From the NCBI RefSeq assembly GCF_027257935.1, contig NZ_JANZKW010000005.1, positions 1-64,000 of the forward strand: DNA of 64,000 bases, given 5' to 3'. The first letter of the stretch is position 1. Every line of letters begins with the position of its first letter. Below are positions 25,993 to 35,246 of the stretch, piece after piece. This DNA comes from Chitinimonas sp. BJYL2. Lineage in GTDB: Bacteria > Pseudomonadota > Gammaproteobacteria > Burkholderiales > Chitinimonadaceae. The translations under genes and the position numbers were made by a program. The notes beneath the pieces are model-generated. The model was given only the letters and a program-made list of their open reading frames with translations, was not told the DNA's origin and searched no databases.

Positions 25993-27474
25993 TCAGCGTA
26001 CGACGCAATCCTCGGTGCTGGCCGGCGCGCACAGACTGGACTCATTGATCGTATAGACAGGCTGCTTGAGCAACTGCCCCAAACTACGTTCTGCCGCCGC
26101 GCCACACACGGTGCGCTGCTGACCGCACAGATCGCGCGGATCGGATGCGCAGCGGTCCAGCCGGGGTACCGCCTCGCCCCAGGCCGTGGGGTAGCTGGCA
26201 AAGCGGCCGCCCACCATCACAGCCAGTGTCTGTTTGAGTGCCGTATTGGCCAGCACCGCACCCAGATCGCGCCGTCCCTCGGTATCGATCATGACCACAT
26301 CGGCCCACTCGCCGGGTGCCAGCTTGCCGATCTGGCCCTGCAGCCCCACAGCCCGCGCCCCATTGCTCGTCATCATCGCGTGCACATCGGCCCAGCTGAA
26401 CAGATCGGCCAGCTTGTCGCGGTTGTAGCGCATCAGGCAACGGGCCTCATCAAGCTGACTGAGTGACCCCGATGGCGACCAGTCCGTACCCATGGCCAGC
26501 GTTACCCCGGCCGCCTTGAGCTGGGGCAAGGGGGCCGTTGCGCCGTAGAGACGGAAGTTCGAGCGCGGCGACAGCACCACGGCCACATCCTGTGCTTTGA
26601 GCCGTGCAATCTGCGCCTCGCTGATCGCCACGCCGTGAATGAAGGCATTGGCAGTGGGCTTGGCCTTGACCGCATCGAGCACGCAATCGACCTCATACCC
26701 CGCGCCGGCATTCGTCCCCTCCCCCACATGCGGAATGAAAGGCTTGTCCGCCGCCACCTTGATCTGTGCGACTTGCTCGGGTGTGCACGGCGCGCTTGGC
26801 CACTGCATGCTGCCCGCGTCGTTGAGCGGGAAGGTGCTGTCGATCACCGGCTTGGTTGGGGTGGCCAAGGCACCATCGGCCAGCTTGAGATTCCGCAGGA
26901 AGGCGCGGTAGTCCTTGGCGCCAGAGATGGCCGTGGAGCCCGTCAGCATATGCCGCAACATTGCGCGCTCGCTGACTTCGGTGCGCACAACCGGATCTTT
27001 GGGTGCATCACCTTCGAAGCCGCGCTGCGCCGGCAACAGCTTGCGCCATTCGTGGCGGTGCACCCACTTGAGCGTGGGCGGTGCGGGCGGCTGCTGGTAG
27101 CTGTAGTCGATATGTTCATGCAGATTCAACAGCCCGGCCGATACCAGGGCACCGGGGCAATCGATGATGCGCGCGGCCACACGCGGCATCGCACAGCCGG
27201 CGGTGGCAACCTTGCCCTCGGGGCTGATCAGCAGCGTACCGCCTACATAGAGTTTGCCGTCGCTGATCACATTGCCACGCAGCAACTGGAACGGGCCGTC
27301 GCCCGATATGGTGCACTGCGCCGCCACGCCGGCATAGTTGGCATCACACACCTGCACCGGGTAGCCACTGCCGTCGAGCGGCACGCTGGCCACCGCGCCC
27401 ACTGGCGCTGGTGGTAGCTGGGCACAGCCGGCGGCTAGCAAGGCGGCGGACAGGCTCAATAAACGTCGATCCAT
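25993..27474 (-). CDS. Amidohydrolase-family lipoprotein (493 aa)
   Basis: Metal-dependent hydrolase of the amidohydrolase superfamily, apparently anchored to the membrane by a lipid: signal LLSLSAALLAAGC with lipobox AAGC near residue 17. Metal-site elements are visible: HEH in SAGLLNLHEHIDYSY, PHVGEGTNAG, FIHGVAISEAQIARL, and MGTDWSPSGSLSQLDEARC with the catalytic Asp. The final 80 residues carry many Cys (DRCASDPRDLCGQQRTVC, SLCAPASTEDCVV), suggesting disulfides outside the cytoplasm. The start at 27474 places the signal at the N-terminus. Substrate unknown; imidazolonepropionase- or chlorohydrolase-like families are the nearest fit. Confidence 0.8.
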   Translation of the reverse strand: MDRRLLSLSAALLAAGCAQLPPAPVGAVASVPLDGSGYPVQVCDANYAGVAAQCTISGDGPFQLLRGNVISDGKLYVGGTLLISPEGKVATAGCAMPRVAARIIDCPGALVSAGLLNLHEHIDYSYQQPPAPPTLKWVHRHEWRKLLPAQRGFEGDAPKDPVVRTEVSERAMLRHMLTGSTAISGAKDYRAFLRNLKLADGALATPTKPVIDSTFPLNDAGSMQWPSAPCTPEQVAQIKVAADKPFIPHVGEGTNAGAGYEVDCVLDAVKAKPTANAFIHGVAISEAQIARLKAQDVAVVLSPRSNFRLYGATAPLPQLKAAGVTLAMGTDWSPSGSLSQLDEARCLMRYNRDKLADLFSWADVHAMMTSNGARAVGLQGQIGKLAPGEWADVVMIDTEGRRDLGAVLANTALKQTLAVMVGGRFASYPTAWGEAVPRLDRCASDPRDLCGQQRTVCGAAAERSLGQLLKQPVYTINESSLCAPASTEDCVVR

Positions 27475-27557
27475 ATCGTCCTCTCGTATCTCGTCGCGAT
27501 CAGCATAGTCAGTTCGCGAGATTTCGTTTGCGTGAATCGGCGGCGGACACAAAAACA

Positions 27558-27577
27558 AAGCCGCCCGAAGGCGGCTT
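27558..27577 (-). terminator. Terminator of the dpp operon
   Basis: Stem AAGCCGCC / GGCGGCTT with loop CGAA. Read on the minus strand it is followed by TGTTTTTG (plus-strand 27550-27557). It lies about 105 bases beyond the dppF stop. Confidence 0.8.
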
Positions 27578-27682
27578 GTCTGGCGAGACCCGTAGGGTGC
27601 AAAAGGCTATCGGCCGCATTGCAACATGGCGCTACGACCGCCGGGCGGTGCAATACGCTGCGCTTATTGCAACCTACTCGTC

Positions 27683-28666
27683 CTAGACGGCGATCTCTTC
27701 AATCCGGTGGCAAGCCACCATGCGGCCATCAATCGGTCGCAGCTGCGGGACTTCCTGCTCGCACTGGGCATTGGCGTGCGGGCAGCGCTTGTGGAAAGTG
27801 CAGCCGCTCGGCGGACTCAGCGGACTGGGCAGTTCGCCGACGACCTTGATCTTGATACGACGGTCTTCGGCACGAATCGCCGGGGTCGCACTCATCAGCG
27901 CGAGGGTGTAGGGATGCAGGGGCTTCTGGTAGATGGTGGACTTGGCGCCATATTCCACAGCCGCACCCAGATACATCACCATCAGGTCATCCGCCACATG
28001 CTCGACCACGCTCAGATTGTGCGAGATGAACACATAGCTGGTGCCGAACTCGTCTTGCAGATCCATGAACAGATTGAGAATCTGTGCCTGGATCGACACG
28101 TCGAGCGCCGATACGGGTTCATCGGCCACCACGATCTTGGGGTTCAGGATCATCGCGCGGGCAATCGCGATACGCTGGCGCTGACCGCCCGAAAACATGT
28201 GCGGATAACGGCGCACATGCTCGGGGCGCAAACCCACCTTGGCTACCATGGCCTCGATCCGGGCCTTGCGCTCGGCGCTGCCCAGATCGGTATTGATGTA
28301 GAGCGGCTCATCCAGCGCAGCCGTAATCGTCTTGCGCGGGTTCAGCGAGGCATAGGGGTTCTGGAACACCATCTGGACCTTGCTACGCATGGCTTTCACC
28401 GTGGCAGCATCAGCCTTGGCGACGTCCACGCCTTCGATGCGCAGCTCGCCGGCCGTGGCGGGTTCGATCATCGTCAGCTGGCGCGCCAGCGTGGACTTGC
28501 CGCAGCCCGATTCACCGACCACCGCCAGCGTGCGCCGCGGTGCCAGGGTAAATGACACACCGTTGAGTGCCTTGACGGTGGCCGTGCCCTTCAGAAAACC
28601 GCGACTCACGTTGTAGTGACGGGTCAGGTCCTTGGCAACCAGCAGGTCTTGTTGAACATCAGCCAT
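27683..28666 (-). CDS. dppF: Dipeptide/oligopeptide ABC transporter ATPase DppF (327 aa)
   Basis: Second ATPase of a peptide importer. Walker [12 protein letters not shown], signature [28 protein letters not shown] (Walker B) and the H-loop [15 protein letters not shown] are present. The C-terminal oligopeptide-transporter extension ([27 protein letters not shown]) holds the four cysteines known in this family to bind an Fe-S cluster. Last gene of dppBCDF, overlapping dppD by 8 bases. Dpp versus Opp cannot be decided without the binding protein. Confidence 0.88.
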   Translation of the reverse strand: MADVQQDLLVAKDLTRHYNVSRGFLKGTATVKALNGVSFTLAPRRTLAVVGESGCGKSTLARQLTMIEPATAGELRIEGVDVAKADAATVKAMRSKVQMVFQNPYASLNPRKTITAALDEPLYINTDLGSAERKARIEAMVAKVGLRPEHVRRYPHMFSGGQRQRIAIARAMILNPKIVVADEPVSALDVSIQAQILNLFMDLQDEFGTSYVFISHNLSVVEHVADDLMVMYLGAAVEYGAKSTIYQKPLHPYTLALMSATPAIRAEDRRIKIKVVGELPSPLSPPSGCTFHKRCPHANAQCEQEVPQLRPIDGRMVACHRIEEIAV

Positions 28667-29630
28667 GGGTCGGGTTTCCTTCGCTGTTCAGCGGGGTGAA
28701 GCAACGCACGCCATCGAGCAGCGCCGGACGCTCGCTGCGGCAGCGATCCTGCGCGTAACGACAACGTGGACTCAACAGGCAGCCCGCAGGCCGGTCGTAA
28801 TGACCGGGCACGATGCCAGGGAGAGCCGAAAGGCGCTTGGCGCCCTTGCTGTGTTCGGGAATCGCCGCCAGCAGTGCCTGTGTATACGGATGGCGCGGCG
28901 CATCGAAAATCGTATCGATGGCCGATTGCTCCACCACCTGGCCGGCGTACATCACGCACAGGCGCTTGGCCATCTCAGCCACCACGCCCAGATCATGGGT
29001 AATCATGATCAGGGCCATATTGTGTTCTTTCTGCAAGCGCGCCAGCAGGTCCATGATCTGGGCCTGGATGGTCACGTCGAGCGCGGTGGTCGGCTCGTCG
29101 GCGATCAGCAGCTTGGGGTTGCAGGCAATCGCCATCGCAATCATCACGCGCTGGTTCATGCCGCCCGACAGCTGGTGCGGATAGGCATTGAGGCGGCTCT
29201 TCGGGTCGGGAATCTCGACCAGCTCCAGCAGTTCCAGCGCGCGCTTGTCGAGCTCGGCACCGCGCAGGCCCAGATGCACCTTGAGCGACTCCTTGAGCTG
29301 GAAACCCACAGTGTACGAGGGGTTCAGGCTGCTCAGCGCGTCCTGAAAGATCATCGAGATGTCTTTACCGACGATCTTGCGGCGCTGGCTGGGGCTGAGC
29401 TTGAGCAGGTCGTGACCGTCGAACACCAGCTCATCGGCGGTTACGCGACCGGGGGCGTCGATCAGACCCATCAGCGCCATCATGGTCACCGACTTGCCCG
29501 AGCCCGATTCGCCGACAATGCCGACGAGTTCACCGCGGTCGATCTCGAAGTCGAGACCGTCGACGGCCGGGAAAGGATGCGCGAGCGAGCCGAACTCGAC
29601 ACGCAGATTCTTGATTTTGAGCAGACTCAT
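28659..29630 (-). CDS. dppD: Dipeptide/oligopeptide ABC transporter ATPase DppD (323 aa)
   Basis: First ATPase of the peptide importer. Walker [18 protein letters not shown], signature [36 protein letters not shown]-loop [13 protein letters not shown], and the C-terminal oligo_HPY region with Cys residues ([20 protein letters not shown]). It partners DppF as the usual heterodimer. The gap to dppC is 10 bases. Confidence 0.9.
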   Translation of the reverse strand: MSLLKIKNLRVEFGSLAHPFPAVDGLDFEIDRGELVGIVGESGSGKSVTMMALMGLIDAPGRVTADELVFDGHDLLKLSPSQRRKIVGKDISMIFQDALSSLNPSYTVGFQLKESLKVHLGLRGAELDKRALELLELVEIPDPKSRLNAYPHQLSGGMNQRVMIAMAIACNPKLLIADEPTTALDVTIQAQIMDLLARLQKEHNMALIMITHDLGVVAEMAKRLCVMYAGQVVEQSAIDTIFDAPRHPYTQALLAAIPEHSKGAKRLSALPGIVPGHYDRPAGCLLSPRCRYAQDRCRSERPALLDGVRCFTPLNSEGNPTHG

Positions 29631-29640
29631 GCGGCTCTCC

Positions 29641-30546
29641 TTACGCTGCGCGTTTCAGCTTGGGGTCCAGCGCATCGCGCAGGCCGTCGCCCATCAGGTT
29701 GATCGACAGCACCGTGATCAGGATCGTCAGGCCCGGCATGGTCACCACCCAAGGCGCACGTTCGATGTAGTCACGTGCGGCGCTGAGCATGGTGCCCCAC
29801 TCGGCGGTGGGCGGTTGCACGCCCAGACCCAGGAAGCCCAGCGCGGCCACTTCCAGAATCGCCGACGAGAAACCCAGCGTGGCGTTCACGATCAGCGGGG
29901 CCATGCAGTTGGGCAGCACCGTCAGGAACATCAGGCGCAGCGTGCCGGCACCGGCCACGCGGCTGGCCGTCACATATTCCTTGTTGATCTCGGCCATGGC
30001 GGCAGCACGCGTCAGGCGCACATAGCTCGGCAGGGTGCCGATGGCGATGGCGATCATCGTGTTGGTGAGGCCGGGGCCGAGGATGGTGATGATGCAGATG
30101 GCCAGCAGAATGCCCGGCAGCGCCAGCATGATGTCCATCAGACGCATGATGATGGGGCCGAGCGTCTTGTCGAAGAAGGCCGCCAGCAGACCCAGCACAA
30201 TGCCCGGAATCATCGACATCACCACCGACATGAAGGCGATGAACAGCGAGATGCGCGCACCATGGATCAGGCGCGAGAGGATATCGCGGCCCAGCTCGTC
30301 GGTACCGAACAGATAGGTGGACATGCCGCCTTCGGCCCAGGACGGTGGGGTAAGCATATGGTCGCGGTATTGCTCGATCGGGCTGTGCGGCGCGATCCAG
30401 CCAGCAAACAGCGCACAGAACACGGCCACCAGAAAGATCGCCAGCGCCACCACGGCACCCTTGTTGTGCGAGAAAGCCTGCCAGAACTCGCGCATCGGCG
30501 AGGGGTAGCTGGGTACGTTTTCCACGGCTTGGACGGTAGTTGTCAT
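29641..30546 (-). CDS. dppC: Dipeptide ABC transporter permease DppC (301 aa)
   Basis: Inner-membrane permease of the peptide importer. The N-terminal OppC_N segment ([39 protein letters not shown]) is followed by DPP-type permease motifs: [22 protein letters not shown], and the EAA loop [38 protein letters not shown]. Six membrane segments. The start at 30546 has GAGGA just upstream; a longer frame to 30591 adds 15 unlikely residues. Confidence 0.9.
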   Translation of the reverse strand: MTTTVQAVENVPSYPSPMREFWQAFSHNKGAVVALAIFLVAVFCALFAGWIAPHSPIEQYRDHMLTPPSWAEGGMSTYLFGTDELGRDILSRLIHGARISLFIAFMSVVMSMIPGIVLGLLAAFFDKTLGPIIMRLMDIMLALPGILLAICIITILGPGLTNTMIAIAIGTLPSYVRLTRAAAMAEINKEYVTASRVAGAGTLRLMFLTVLPNCMAPLIVNATLGFSSAILEVAALGFLGLGVQPPTAEWGTMLSAARDYIERAPWVVTMPGLTILITVLSINLMGDGLRDALDPKLKRAA

Positions 30547-30553
30547 GCTGTCC

Positions 30554-31564
30554 TCACTTGGCCGAGCGGATGCGCGGGTTGACCACGCCATACAGCAGGT
30601 CGACCAGCAGGTTGATCACGATGAACACGGTGGCCGAAATCAGGATGCCGGCCTGCACCACCGGGTAATCGCGGCGGGCAATCGAATCGACAATCCACTT
30701 GCCGATGCCGGGCCAGGAATAGATGGTTTCGGTGAGCACGGCGCCAGCCAGCAAAGAGCCGGTTTGCAGACCGATCACGGTAATCACCGGGATCAGCGCG
30801 TTGCGCAGTGCGTGGACTACGACGATGCGCGTGGGGGCCAGACCCTTGGCGCGCGCAGTGCGGATGTAATCCTCGCGCAGCACTTCGAGCATGCTGGAGC
30901 GTGTCATCCGCGCAATCACCGCCAGCGGGATCGTACCGAGCACGATCGAGGGCAGGATCAGGTGCATGACGGCCGACTTGAACGCGCCCTCTTCACCCGA
31001 GAGCCAGCTGTCGATCAGCAGCAAACCGGTTTTCTGCGCGATGTCGTATTCGATGTCGATGCGGCCGGACACGGGCGTCCAGCCCAGGCTGACCGAGAAG
31101 AACATGATCAGGATCAGACCCCACCAGAAGATAGGCATGGAGAAACCTGTCATCGCCGTGCCCATCACCGTGTGATCAAACACCGATCCGCGCTTGAGAC
31201 CGGCAATCATGCCTGCCGGCAGACCAATGATCACGGCGAACAGCAAGGCACACAGGGCCAGCTCGACGGTGGCGGGGAACAGGGTCAGAAATTCCTTGGT
31301 CACTGGCTCACGGGTCACCAGCGAGATGCCCAGATCCCCTTGGGCCAGATCGCCCAGGTAGCGGAAGTACTGGACATGCAGGGGCTGATCCAGACCCAGG
31401 CGGGCCATCGCAGCGGCGTGCATTTCAGGGTCGAGCTTGCGTTCGCCGACCATCACTTCGATCGGATCACCGGGAATAAGCCGGATCAGCGCAAATGCCA
31501 CCAGGGTGATGCCGATGAAGGTCGGGATGACCGTCGCCAGCTTCCTGAGTACGAATGAAAACAT
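30554..31564 (-). CDS. dppB: Dipeptide ABC transporter permease DppB (336 aa)
   Basis: First permease and first gene of the operon. The N-terminus MFSFVLRKLATVIPTFIGITLVAFALIRLIPGDP is diagnostic of DppB/OppB, and the EAA loop reads VLREDYIRTARAKGLAPTRIVVVHALRNALIPVITVIGLQ. Length equals E. coli DppB (about 339). A promoter candidate lies at 31701-31729. No binding protein (dppA) precedes it, which is where it is normally found. Confidence 0.9.
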   Translation of the reverse strand: MFSFVLRKLATVIPTFIGITLVAFALIRLIPGDPIEVMVGERKLDPEMHAAAMARLGLDQPLHVQYFRYLGDLAQGDLGISLVTREPVTKEFLTLFPATVELALCALLFAVIIGLPAGMIAGLKRGSVFDHTVMGTAMTGFSMPIFWWGLILIMFFSVSLGWTPVSGRIDIEYDIAQKTGLLLIDSWLSGEEGAFKSAVMHLILPSIVLGTIPLAVIARMTRSSMLEVLREDYIRTARAKGLAPTRIVVVHALRNALIPVITVIGLQTGSLLAGAVLTETIYSWPGIGKWIVDSIARRDYPVVQAGILISATVFIVINLLVDLLYGVVNPRIRSAK

Positions 31565-31700
31565 GGATTACCTCCGGGTTTGCCGGCGCGCCGTCGCACG
31601 GACAGAACGCCTTCCCCATCTTGCCCCGGTGCCGGCGATTACCGGCACCACTACTGCGTCCTGCACCTGCTTCCACCCCGGCAGGGCGGAAAAGCGGCGG

Positions 31701-31729
31701 ATGTTACGCGGGCGTCACGCACAGGGCAA
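31701..31729 (-). promoter_or_regulatory. Candidate promoter of dppBCDF
   Basis: On the minus strand TTGCCC (31724-31729) and TAACAT (31701-31706) are spaced by 17 bases, placing transcription start about 130 bases before dppB. Confidence 0.45.
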
Positions 31730-31781
31730 TGACCACGCTTCCGCGTTGGCATAACAACAACTTATCGACTTTTAGGCAGCG

Positions 31782-31804
31782 AAAAACATGCTGCAATGCA
31801 GCAT
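31782..31804 (-). terminator. Terminator of murB
   Basis: Stem ATGCTGC / GCAGCAT with a 3-base loop. On the minus strand it is followed by GTTTTTC. It starts 17 bases beyond the murB stop. Confidence 0.85.
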
Positions 31805-31820
31805 TCCGCCGCCGCCCGAG

Positions 31821-32828
31821 CTACCACCAGATCGGCTCCGGCGTGAGCTGAACGCCGAAGCGCTGCTGCACATCGGCCTGTACGGCCTGCATCAGCGTCC
31901 GCACATCCGCAGCCCGGGCGTCGCCGTGGTTCACCAGCACCAAGGCCTGCTTGTCATACATGCCCACCGGGCCTAGCCGCTTTCCCTTCCAGCCGGCCTG
32001 TTCAATCAACCAGCCCGCAGCCAGCTTGCAGCGGCCATCCGCCTGAGGATAAGCGGGCATGGCTGGATGATGCGCCCGCAACGCTGCTGCCGTGGCGGCA
32101 TCAACGATCGGGTTGTGAAAGAAGCTGCCAGCGTTGCCGATCACGGCCGGGTCGGGCAGCTTGCTCTGGCGCGTGGCGATCACGGCATCGGCTACCGCCT
32201 GCGGCGTTATCGCCTGGCCATCCAGACGCTGGCGCAGATCGCCGTAATCCAGCACGGGGGCCCATTGTTTGGGCAAACGGAACAGCACTTCGGTAATCAG
32301 CCAGCGGCCGGCCTCGGCCTGTTTGAATACACTGTCGCGATAGGAAAACATGCATTGCTCTGCCGTAAAGAAGCAGGGCTGTGCGTCGTCCAGGCTCAGT
32401 GCATGCAAGGCATGGAAGCGATCCTTGAGCTCGACACCATACGCGCCGATGTTCTGGATCGGCGCAGCCCCTACCGTGCCCGGTATCAGCGACAGGTTCT
32501 CCAGGCCCGGCCAGCCCTGCGCCAATGTCCACTGGACGAAGTCATGCCAGTTCTCCCCCGCAGCCGCCGCCACATACCAGGCATGCTCGTCCTCGCCCAG
32601 CAGGGCACGGCCGGCAAGCTCGACGCGGATCACCGAACCGGCAACCCGCTCGGCCGGCACCAGATTGCTGCCGCCACCGAGCACACGCAGCGGCGTCACC
32701 GCACTGGCGAGGATGTCGGCCAGCTGATCGGCGTGTTCAAGGTGGTACAGGCGCTCGGCACGGGACTGCAAGCCCAGGGTGTGCAGCGGCTGTAGATTGA
32801 CGTCGGACAAGACAGGCACAGCAATCAA
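31821..32828 (-). CDS. murB: UDP-N-acetylenolpyruvoylglucosamine reductase MurB (335 aa)
   Basis: FAD enzyme forming UDP-N-acetylmuramate for peptidoglycan. The FAD-binding part contains LRVLGGGSNLV and the segment GLENLSLIPGTVGAAPIQNIGAYGVEL. The catalytic region includes FSYRDSVFK, a GNAGSFFHNPIV serine loop, and AGWLIEQAGWKGKRLGPVGMYDKQALVLVNHGDA with the final Glu in LTPEPIWW. Type I MurB by its length and YRDS loop. Single-gene unit with its own terminator, divergent from ldhA. Confidence 0.96.
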   Translation of the reverse strand: MIAVPVLSDVNLQPLHTLGLQSRAERLYHLEHADQLADILASAVTPLRVLGGGSNLVPAERVAGSVIRVELAGRALLGEDEHAWYVAAAAGENWHDFVQWTLAQGWPGLENLSLIPGTVGAAPIQNIGAYGVELKDRFHALHALSLDDAQPCFFTAEQCMFSYRDSVFKQAEAGRWLITEVLFRLPKQWAPVLDYGDLRQRLDGQAITPQAVADAVIATRQSKLPDPAVIGNAGSFFHNPIVDAATAAALRAHHPAMPAYPQADGRCKLAAGWLIEQAGWKGKRLGPVGMYDKQALVLVNHGDARAADVRTLMQAVQADVQQRFGVQLTPEPIWW

Positions 32829-32926
32829 TCCGGAAAATGGCGTAGCGGCGATTATCCTGCATATTGGCGTAAGCAGGCCGCACCATATCGTGCCCCATCA
32901 CCCTGCCGTCTACCGGAGCCTACGTC

Positions 32927-33913
32927 ATGCGTATCGCTGTTTTTGACACCCACCGTTACGACCGTGATGCCCTGCTGGCAGCCAATTCGCGCTACGGGCA
33001 CGATCTGAGCTTTTTCGAGGCGCGCCTCAATCGCGATACCGCTGCCCTTGCGCAGGGCTTTGAAGTGGTGTGCCCCTTTGTGAATTGCCGACTTGATGCC
33101 GCCACACTGACCCAACTGGCGGCAGGTGGCACGCGTCTGGTCGCGCTGCGTGCCGCTGGTTTCAACGGCATCGACCTGCCCGCCGCCAAGGCCAACGGCA
33201 TCGCCGTCGTCCGCGTACCGGCCTATTCCCCGCACGCAGTCGCCGAACATGCGTTCGCCCTGCTGCTGACACTGGTGCGCAAGACTCATCGCGCCTACAA
33301 CCGGGTCCGCGAGGCCGATTTTTCACTGGACGGCCTGGTCGGCTTTGATCTGGCGGGCAAAACCTTCGGGATTGTCGGCCTTGGCCGCATCGGTCTCGTT
33401 GCCGCACGTATCGCCCACGGTTTCGGCTGCCGTGTCCTGGTGAGCGACCCGGCGGCCAGCCTGCCTGCCGACTTGCCGCTGACGCAGGTCGATCTGTCCA
33501 CCTTGCTGAAGCAGAGCGATATCGTTTCCCTGCATGTGCCGCTCCTGCCCGCCACACGCCACCTGATCGACGCCGCCGCACTGGCGCAGCTGAAACCCGG
33601 CGCCATTCTCATCAACACCAGCCGCGGCGGCCTGATCGACAGTCAGGCTCTGTTGGCCACGCTCAAAGCCGGCAAGCTCGGTGGCGTGGCACTGGATGTG
33701 TATGAACTCGAAGAAGGCGTATTCTTTGAAGACCTGTCCGGCACCGGCCTTGCGGATGATGTGCTGGCGCGGCTGACGACCTTCCCGAATGTGCTGATTA
33801 CCTCCCACCAGGGTTTTCTGACCCATGAGGCCTTGGCGAATATCGCCGATACCACCCTGGACAATGTGCGGGCCTTCTCGCTTGGCGAGGTACTGAAGAA
33901 TCAGGTCGGCTAG
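32927..33913 (+). CDS. ldhA: Fermentative D-lactate dehydrogenase-like 2-hydroxyacid dehydrogenase (328 aa)
   Basis: NAD-dependent reduction of pyruvate to D-lactate. The sequence follows Ldh[21 protein letters not shown] at the start, [36 protein letters not shown], the Rossmann motif GLGRIG, the catalytic Arg in [15 protein letters not shown], Glu in [17 protein letters not shown], and the catalytic His in [12 protein letters not shown]. The long [11 protein letters not shown] insertion separates LdhA from other D-2-hydroxyacid dehydrogenases. Single gene upstream of the bufferin cluster, on the same strand. Confidence 0.93.
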   Translation: MRIAVFDTHRYDRDALLAANSRYGHDLSFFEARLNRDTAALAQGFEVVCPFVNCRLDAATLTQLAAGGTRLVALRAAGFNGIDLPAAKANGIAVVRVPAYSPHAVAEHAFALLLTLVRKTHRAYNRVREADFSLDGLVGFDLAGKTFGIVGLGRIGLVAARIAHGFGCRVLVSDPAASLPADLPLTQVDLSTLLKQSDIVSLHVPLLPATRHLIDAAALAQLKPGAILINTSRGGLIDSQALLATLKAGKLGGVALDVYELEEGVFFEDLSGTGLADDVLARLTTFPNVLITSHQGFLTHEALANIADTTLDNVRAFSLGEVLKNQVG

Positions 33914-33971
33914 GCAACGAGCGCACACCGTTCATGTCCAATTCAGCCCGCCGGGACGAGCATGCGCAATA

Positions 33972-33988
33972 GGCAGAAAAATTCTGCC
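33972..33988 (+). other. Hairpin between ldhA and the bufferin cluster
   Basis: 7-bp stem GGCAGAA / TTCTGCC with an AAA loop. There is no T-run after it, so it is a weak terminator at best; it ends two bases before the -35 of the next promoter and could instead be an operator-like dyad. Confidence 0.45.
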
Positions 33989-33990
33989 GC

Positions 33991-34018
33991 TTGCATGTAA
34001 GCCCCGCGGCACTATGAT
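33991..34018 (+). promoter_or_regulatory. Promoter of the bufferin cluster
   Basis: TTGCAT (33991-33996) and TATGAT (34013-34018) with a 16-base spacer form a good sigma-70 promoter 59 bases before the precursor start. Overlapping it, GTAAGC (33997-34002) and CGACGA (34019-34024) with 16 bases between resemble the GTAAC-type ECF-sigma promoters reported for some bufferin operons. Which one is used is not known. Confidence 0.55.
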
Positions 34019-34076
34019 CGACGAAGGCAGGCGGCACTCTTGCCCGACAGTATCCTCACTCAACAGGAGTCACGAC

Positions 34077-34349
34077 ATGGATAAGAAACAAGCCCTGATC
34101 ACCGGCGCACTGAGCAGCCTGATCGCCCTCGGCCTCTCCAGCGGCGCCGTTGCCGACGACAAGGCCGCCAAGGAAAAATGCTACGGCGTCGCCAAGGCCG
34201 GCAAGAACGATTGCGCTGCCGCCAATGGCAGCCATAGCTGCGCGGGCCAGGCCAAGACCGATAACGACGCCAACGAATGGAAGTACGTCGCCAAGGGCAC
34301 CTGTGAAAAAATGGGTGGCAGCACCAAGCCGGGCGAAAAGAAGAGCTGA
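34077..34349 (+). CDS. bufA: Bufferin-type precursor peptide, DUF2282/BufA family (90 aa)
   Basis: Precursor of a probable ribosomally made, modified metal-binding peptide. Residues 1-26 are a signal peptide ([20 protein letters not shown], cut after AVA). The core carries exactly four Cys: 35 ([14 protein letters not shown]), 46, 55 ([10 protein letters not shown]) and 76 (KGTCEKMGG), the conserved DUF2282 pattern. Family knowledge: such precursors are modified on Cys by a DUF692/MNIO enzyme with a DUF2063 partner, exported, and bind copper in the periplasm. Here those two genes follow directly. The start at 34077 follows AGGAG; an upstream start would bury the signal peptide. The modified state is inferred, not seen. 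Confidence 0.9.
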   Translation: MDKKQALITGALSSLIALGLSSGAVADDKAAKEKCYGVAKAGKNDCAAANGSHSCAGQAKTDNDANEWKYVAKGTCEKMGGSTKPGEKKS

Positions 34350-34382
34350 GCGGCTTAGTCAGCATTCCACCGTTACACGGAG

Positions 34383-34406
34383 CGGGTGGCGCGAGCCACC
34401 CGTTTT
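34383..34406 (+). terminator. Terminator-like hairpin between bufA and bufB
   Basis: 8-bp GC-rich stem CGGGTGGC / GCCACCCG with GNRA loop GCGA followed by TTTT. It sits after the precursor gene and ends three bases before the bufB start. Likely an attenuator that lowers expression of the enzymes relative to the precursor, or a structured spacer in the bufB ribosome-binding region (CGGAG lies at 34378-34382). Confidence 0.65.
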
Positions 34407-34409
34407 CAT

Positions 34410-35246
34410 ATGTCTCTCACCACCTTGCCTCACGCTGCCGGTATCGGCCTGCGCCTGCCGCACATCCGCGAAGTCATCGACACGCGGCCTGCCGTGGCCT
34501 GGTTCGAGGTCCACGCCGAGAACTATTTTGGCGGTGGCGCCAACCGCGCGGCGTTACGGCGCGTGCGGACCGACTATCCGATCAGCATCCACGGCGTGGG
34601 GCTGGGGCTAGGTTCCGCGGTACCGCTGGATAAGGCGCACCTCGCGGCGCTACGCGAGCTGGTGGACGAGATCGAACCCGCCGCCGTCTCCGAGCACCTG
34701 TGCTGGAACCGCACCGCCGACGAATGCTTCAACGATCTGCTGCCCCTGCCCTACACAGAAACGGCCCTGCACCATATGGCAGCCCAGGTCGACGCCGCGC
34801 AAACAGCGCTGGGCCGGCCGCTGCTGATCGAGAACCTGTCGTCCTATGTGGCTTTTCGCGACGATGCCATCGCCGAGGCCGAGTTTCTGGCCGAACTGAG
34901 CCAGCGCACGGGGTGCGGGCTCCTGCTGGATCTGAACAATCTTTACGTCAACGAACACAATCTGGGCCGTGATGCGCGCGCCGCTATCGCCGCATTGCCG
35001 GTAGAGGCCGTTGCCGAAATCCATCTTGCCGGCTTCGAGAAACGCGATGACGACCTCTGGCTCGATACCCACGGCACACCCGTGTGTGATGCGGTGTGGG
35101 ACCTGCTGGATGTGGCACTGGCACGTTTCGGCGCCCTGCCGGTGCTGCTGGAGCGTGATACCCATCTGCCGGCCTTTGCCGATCTGCAACACGAAGCGGC
35201 GCGTGCGCAATTGGCGCTCGATACCTGGGTGGGGTCAACGCCATGA
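34410..35246 (+). CDS. bufB: DUF692 / MNIO-family peptide-modifying enzyme BufB (278 aa)
   Basis: TIM-barrel multinuclear iron oxidase family (formerly DUF692; includes MbnB) that oxidatively modifies cysteines of precursor peptides. Conserved blocks: GIGLRLPHIREVI, WFEVHAENYF, SIHGVGLGLGS, SEHLCWNRT, LPLPYTETAL, LIENLSSYV, LLDLNNLYVNEHN, EIHLAGFE, DTHGTPV and LERDTHLP, containing the His, Glu and Asp iron ligands. The ATG at 34410 lies right behind a hairpin and has no ordinary Shine-Dalgarno; a GTG at 34386 is possible but adds non-conserved residues. The stop overlaps bufC (ATGA). Confidence 0.92.
   Translation: MSLTTLPHAAGIGLRLPHIREVIDTRPAVAWFEVHAENYFGGGANRAALRRVRTDYPISIHGVGLGLGSAVPLDKAHLAALRELVDEIEPAAVSEHLCWNRTADECFNDLLPLPYTETALHHMAAQVDAAQTALGRPLLIENLSSYVAFRDDAIAEAEFLAELSQRTGCGLLLDLNNLYVNEHNLGRDARAAIAALPVEAVAEIHLAGFEKRDDDLWLDTHGTPVCDAVWDLLDVALARFGALPVLLERDTHLPAFADLQHEAARAQLALDTWVGSTP

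Noticed and set aside
33972-33988. ldhA rho-independent terminator
   Set aside because: The 7-bp stem has no T-run, and it abuts the next promoter, so it was recorded only as a hairpin.
34386-34409. GTG start for bufB at 34386
   Set aside because: It adds eight non-conserved residues encoded within the hairpin, and the Shine-Dalgarno-like CGGAG would be only three bases away.
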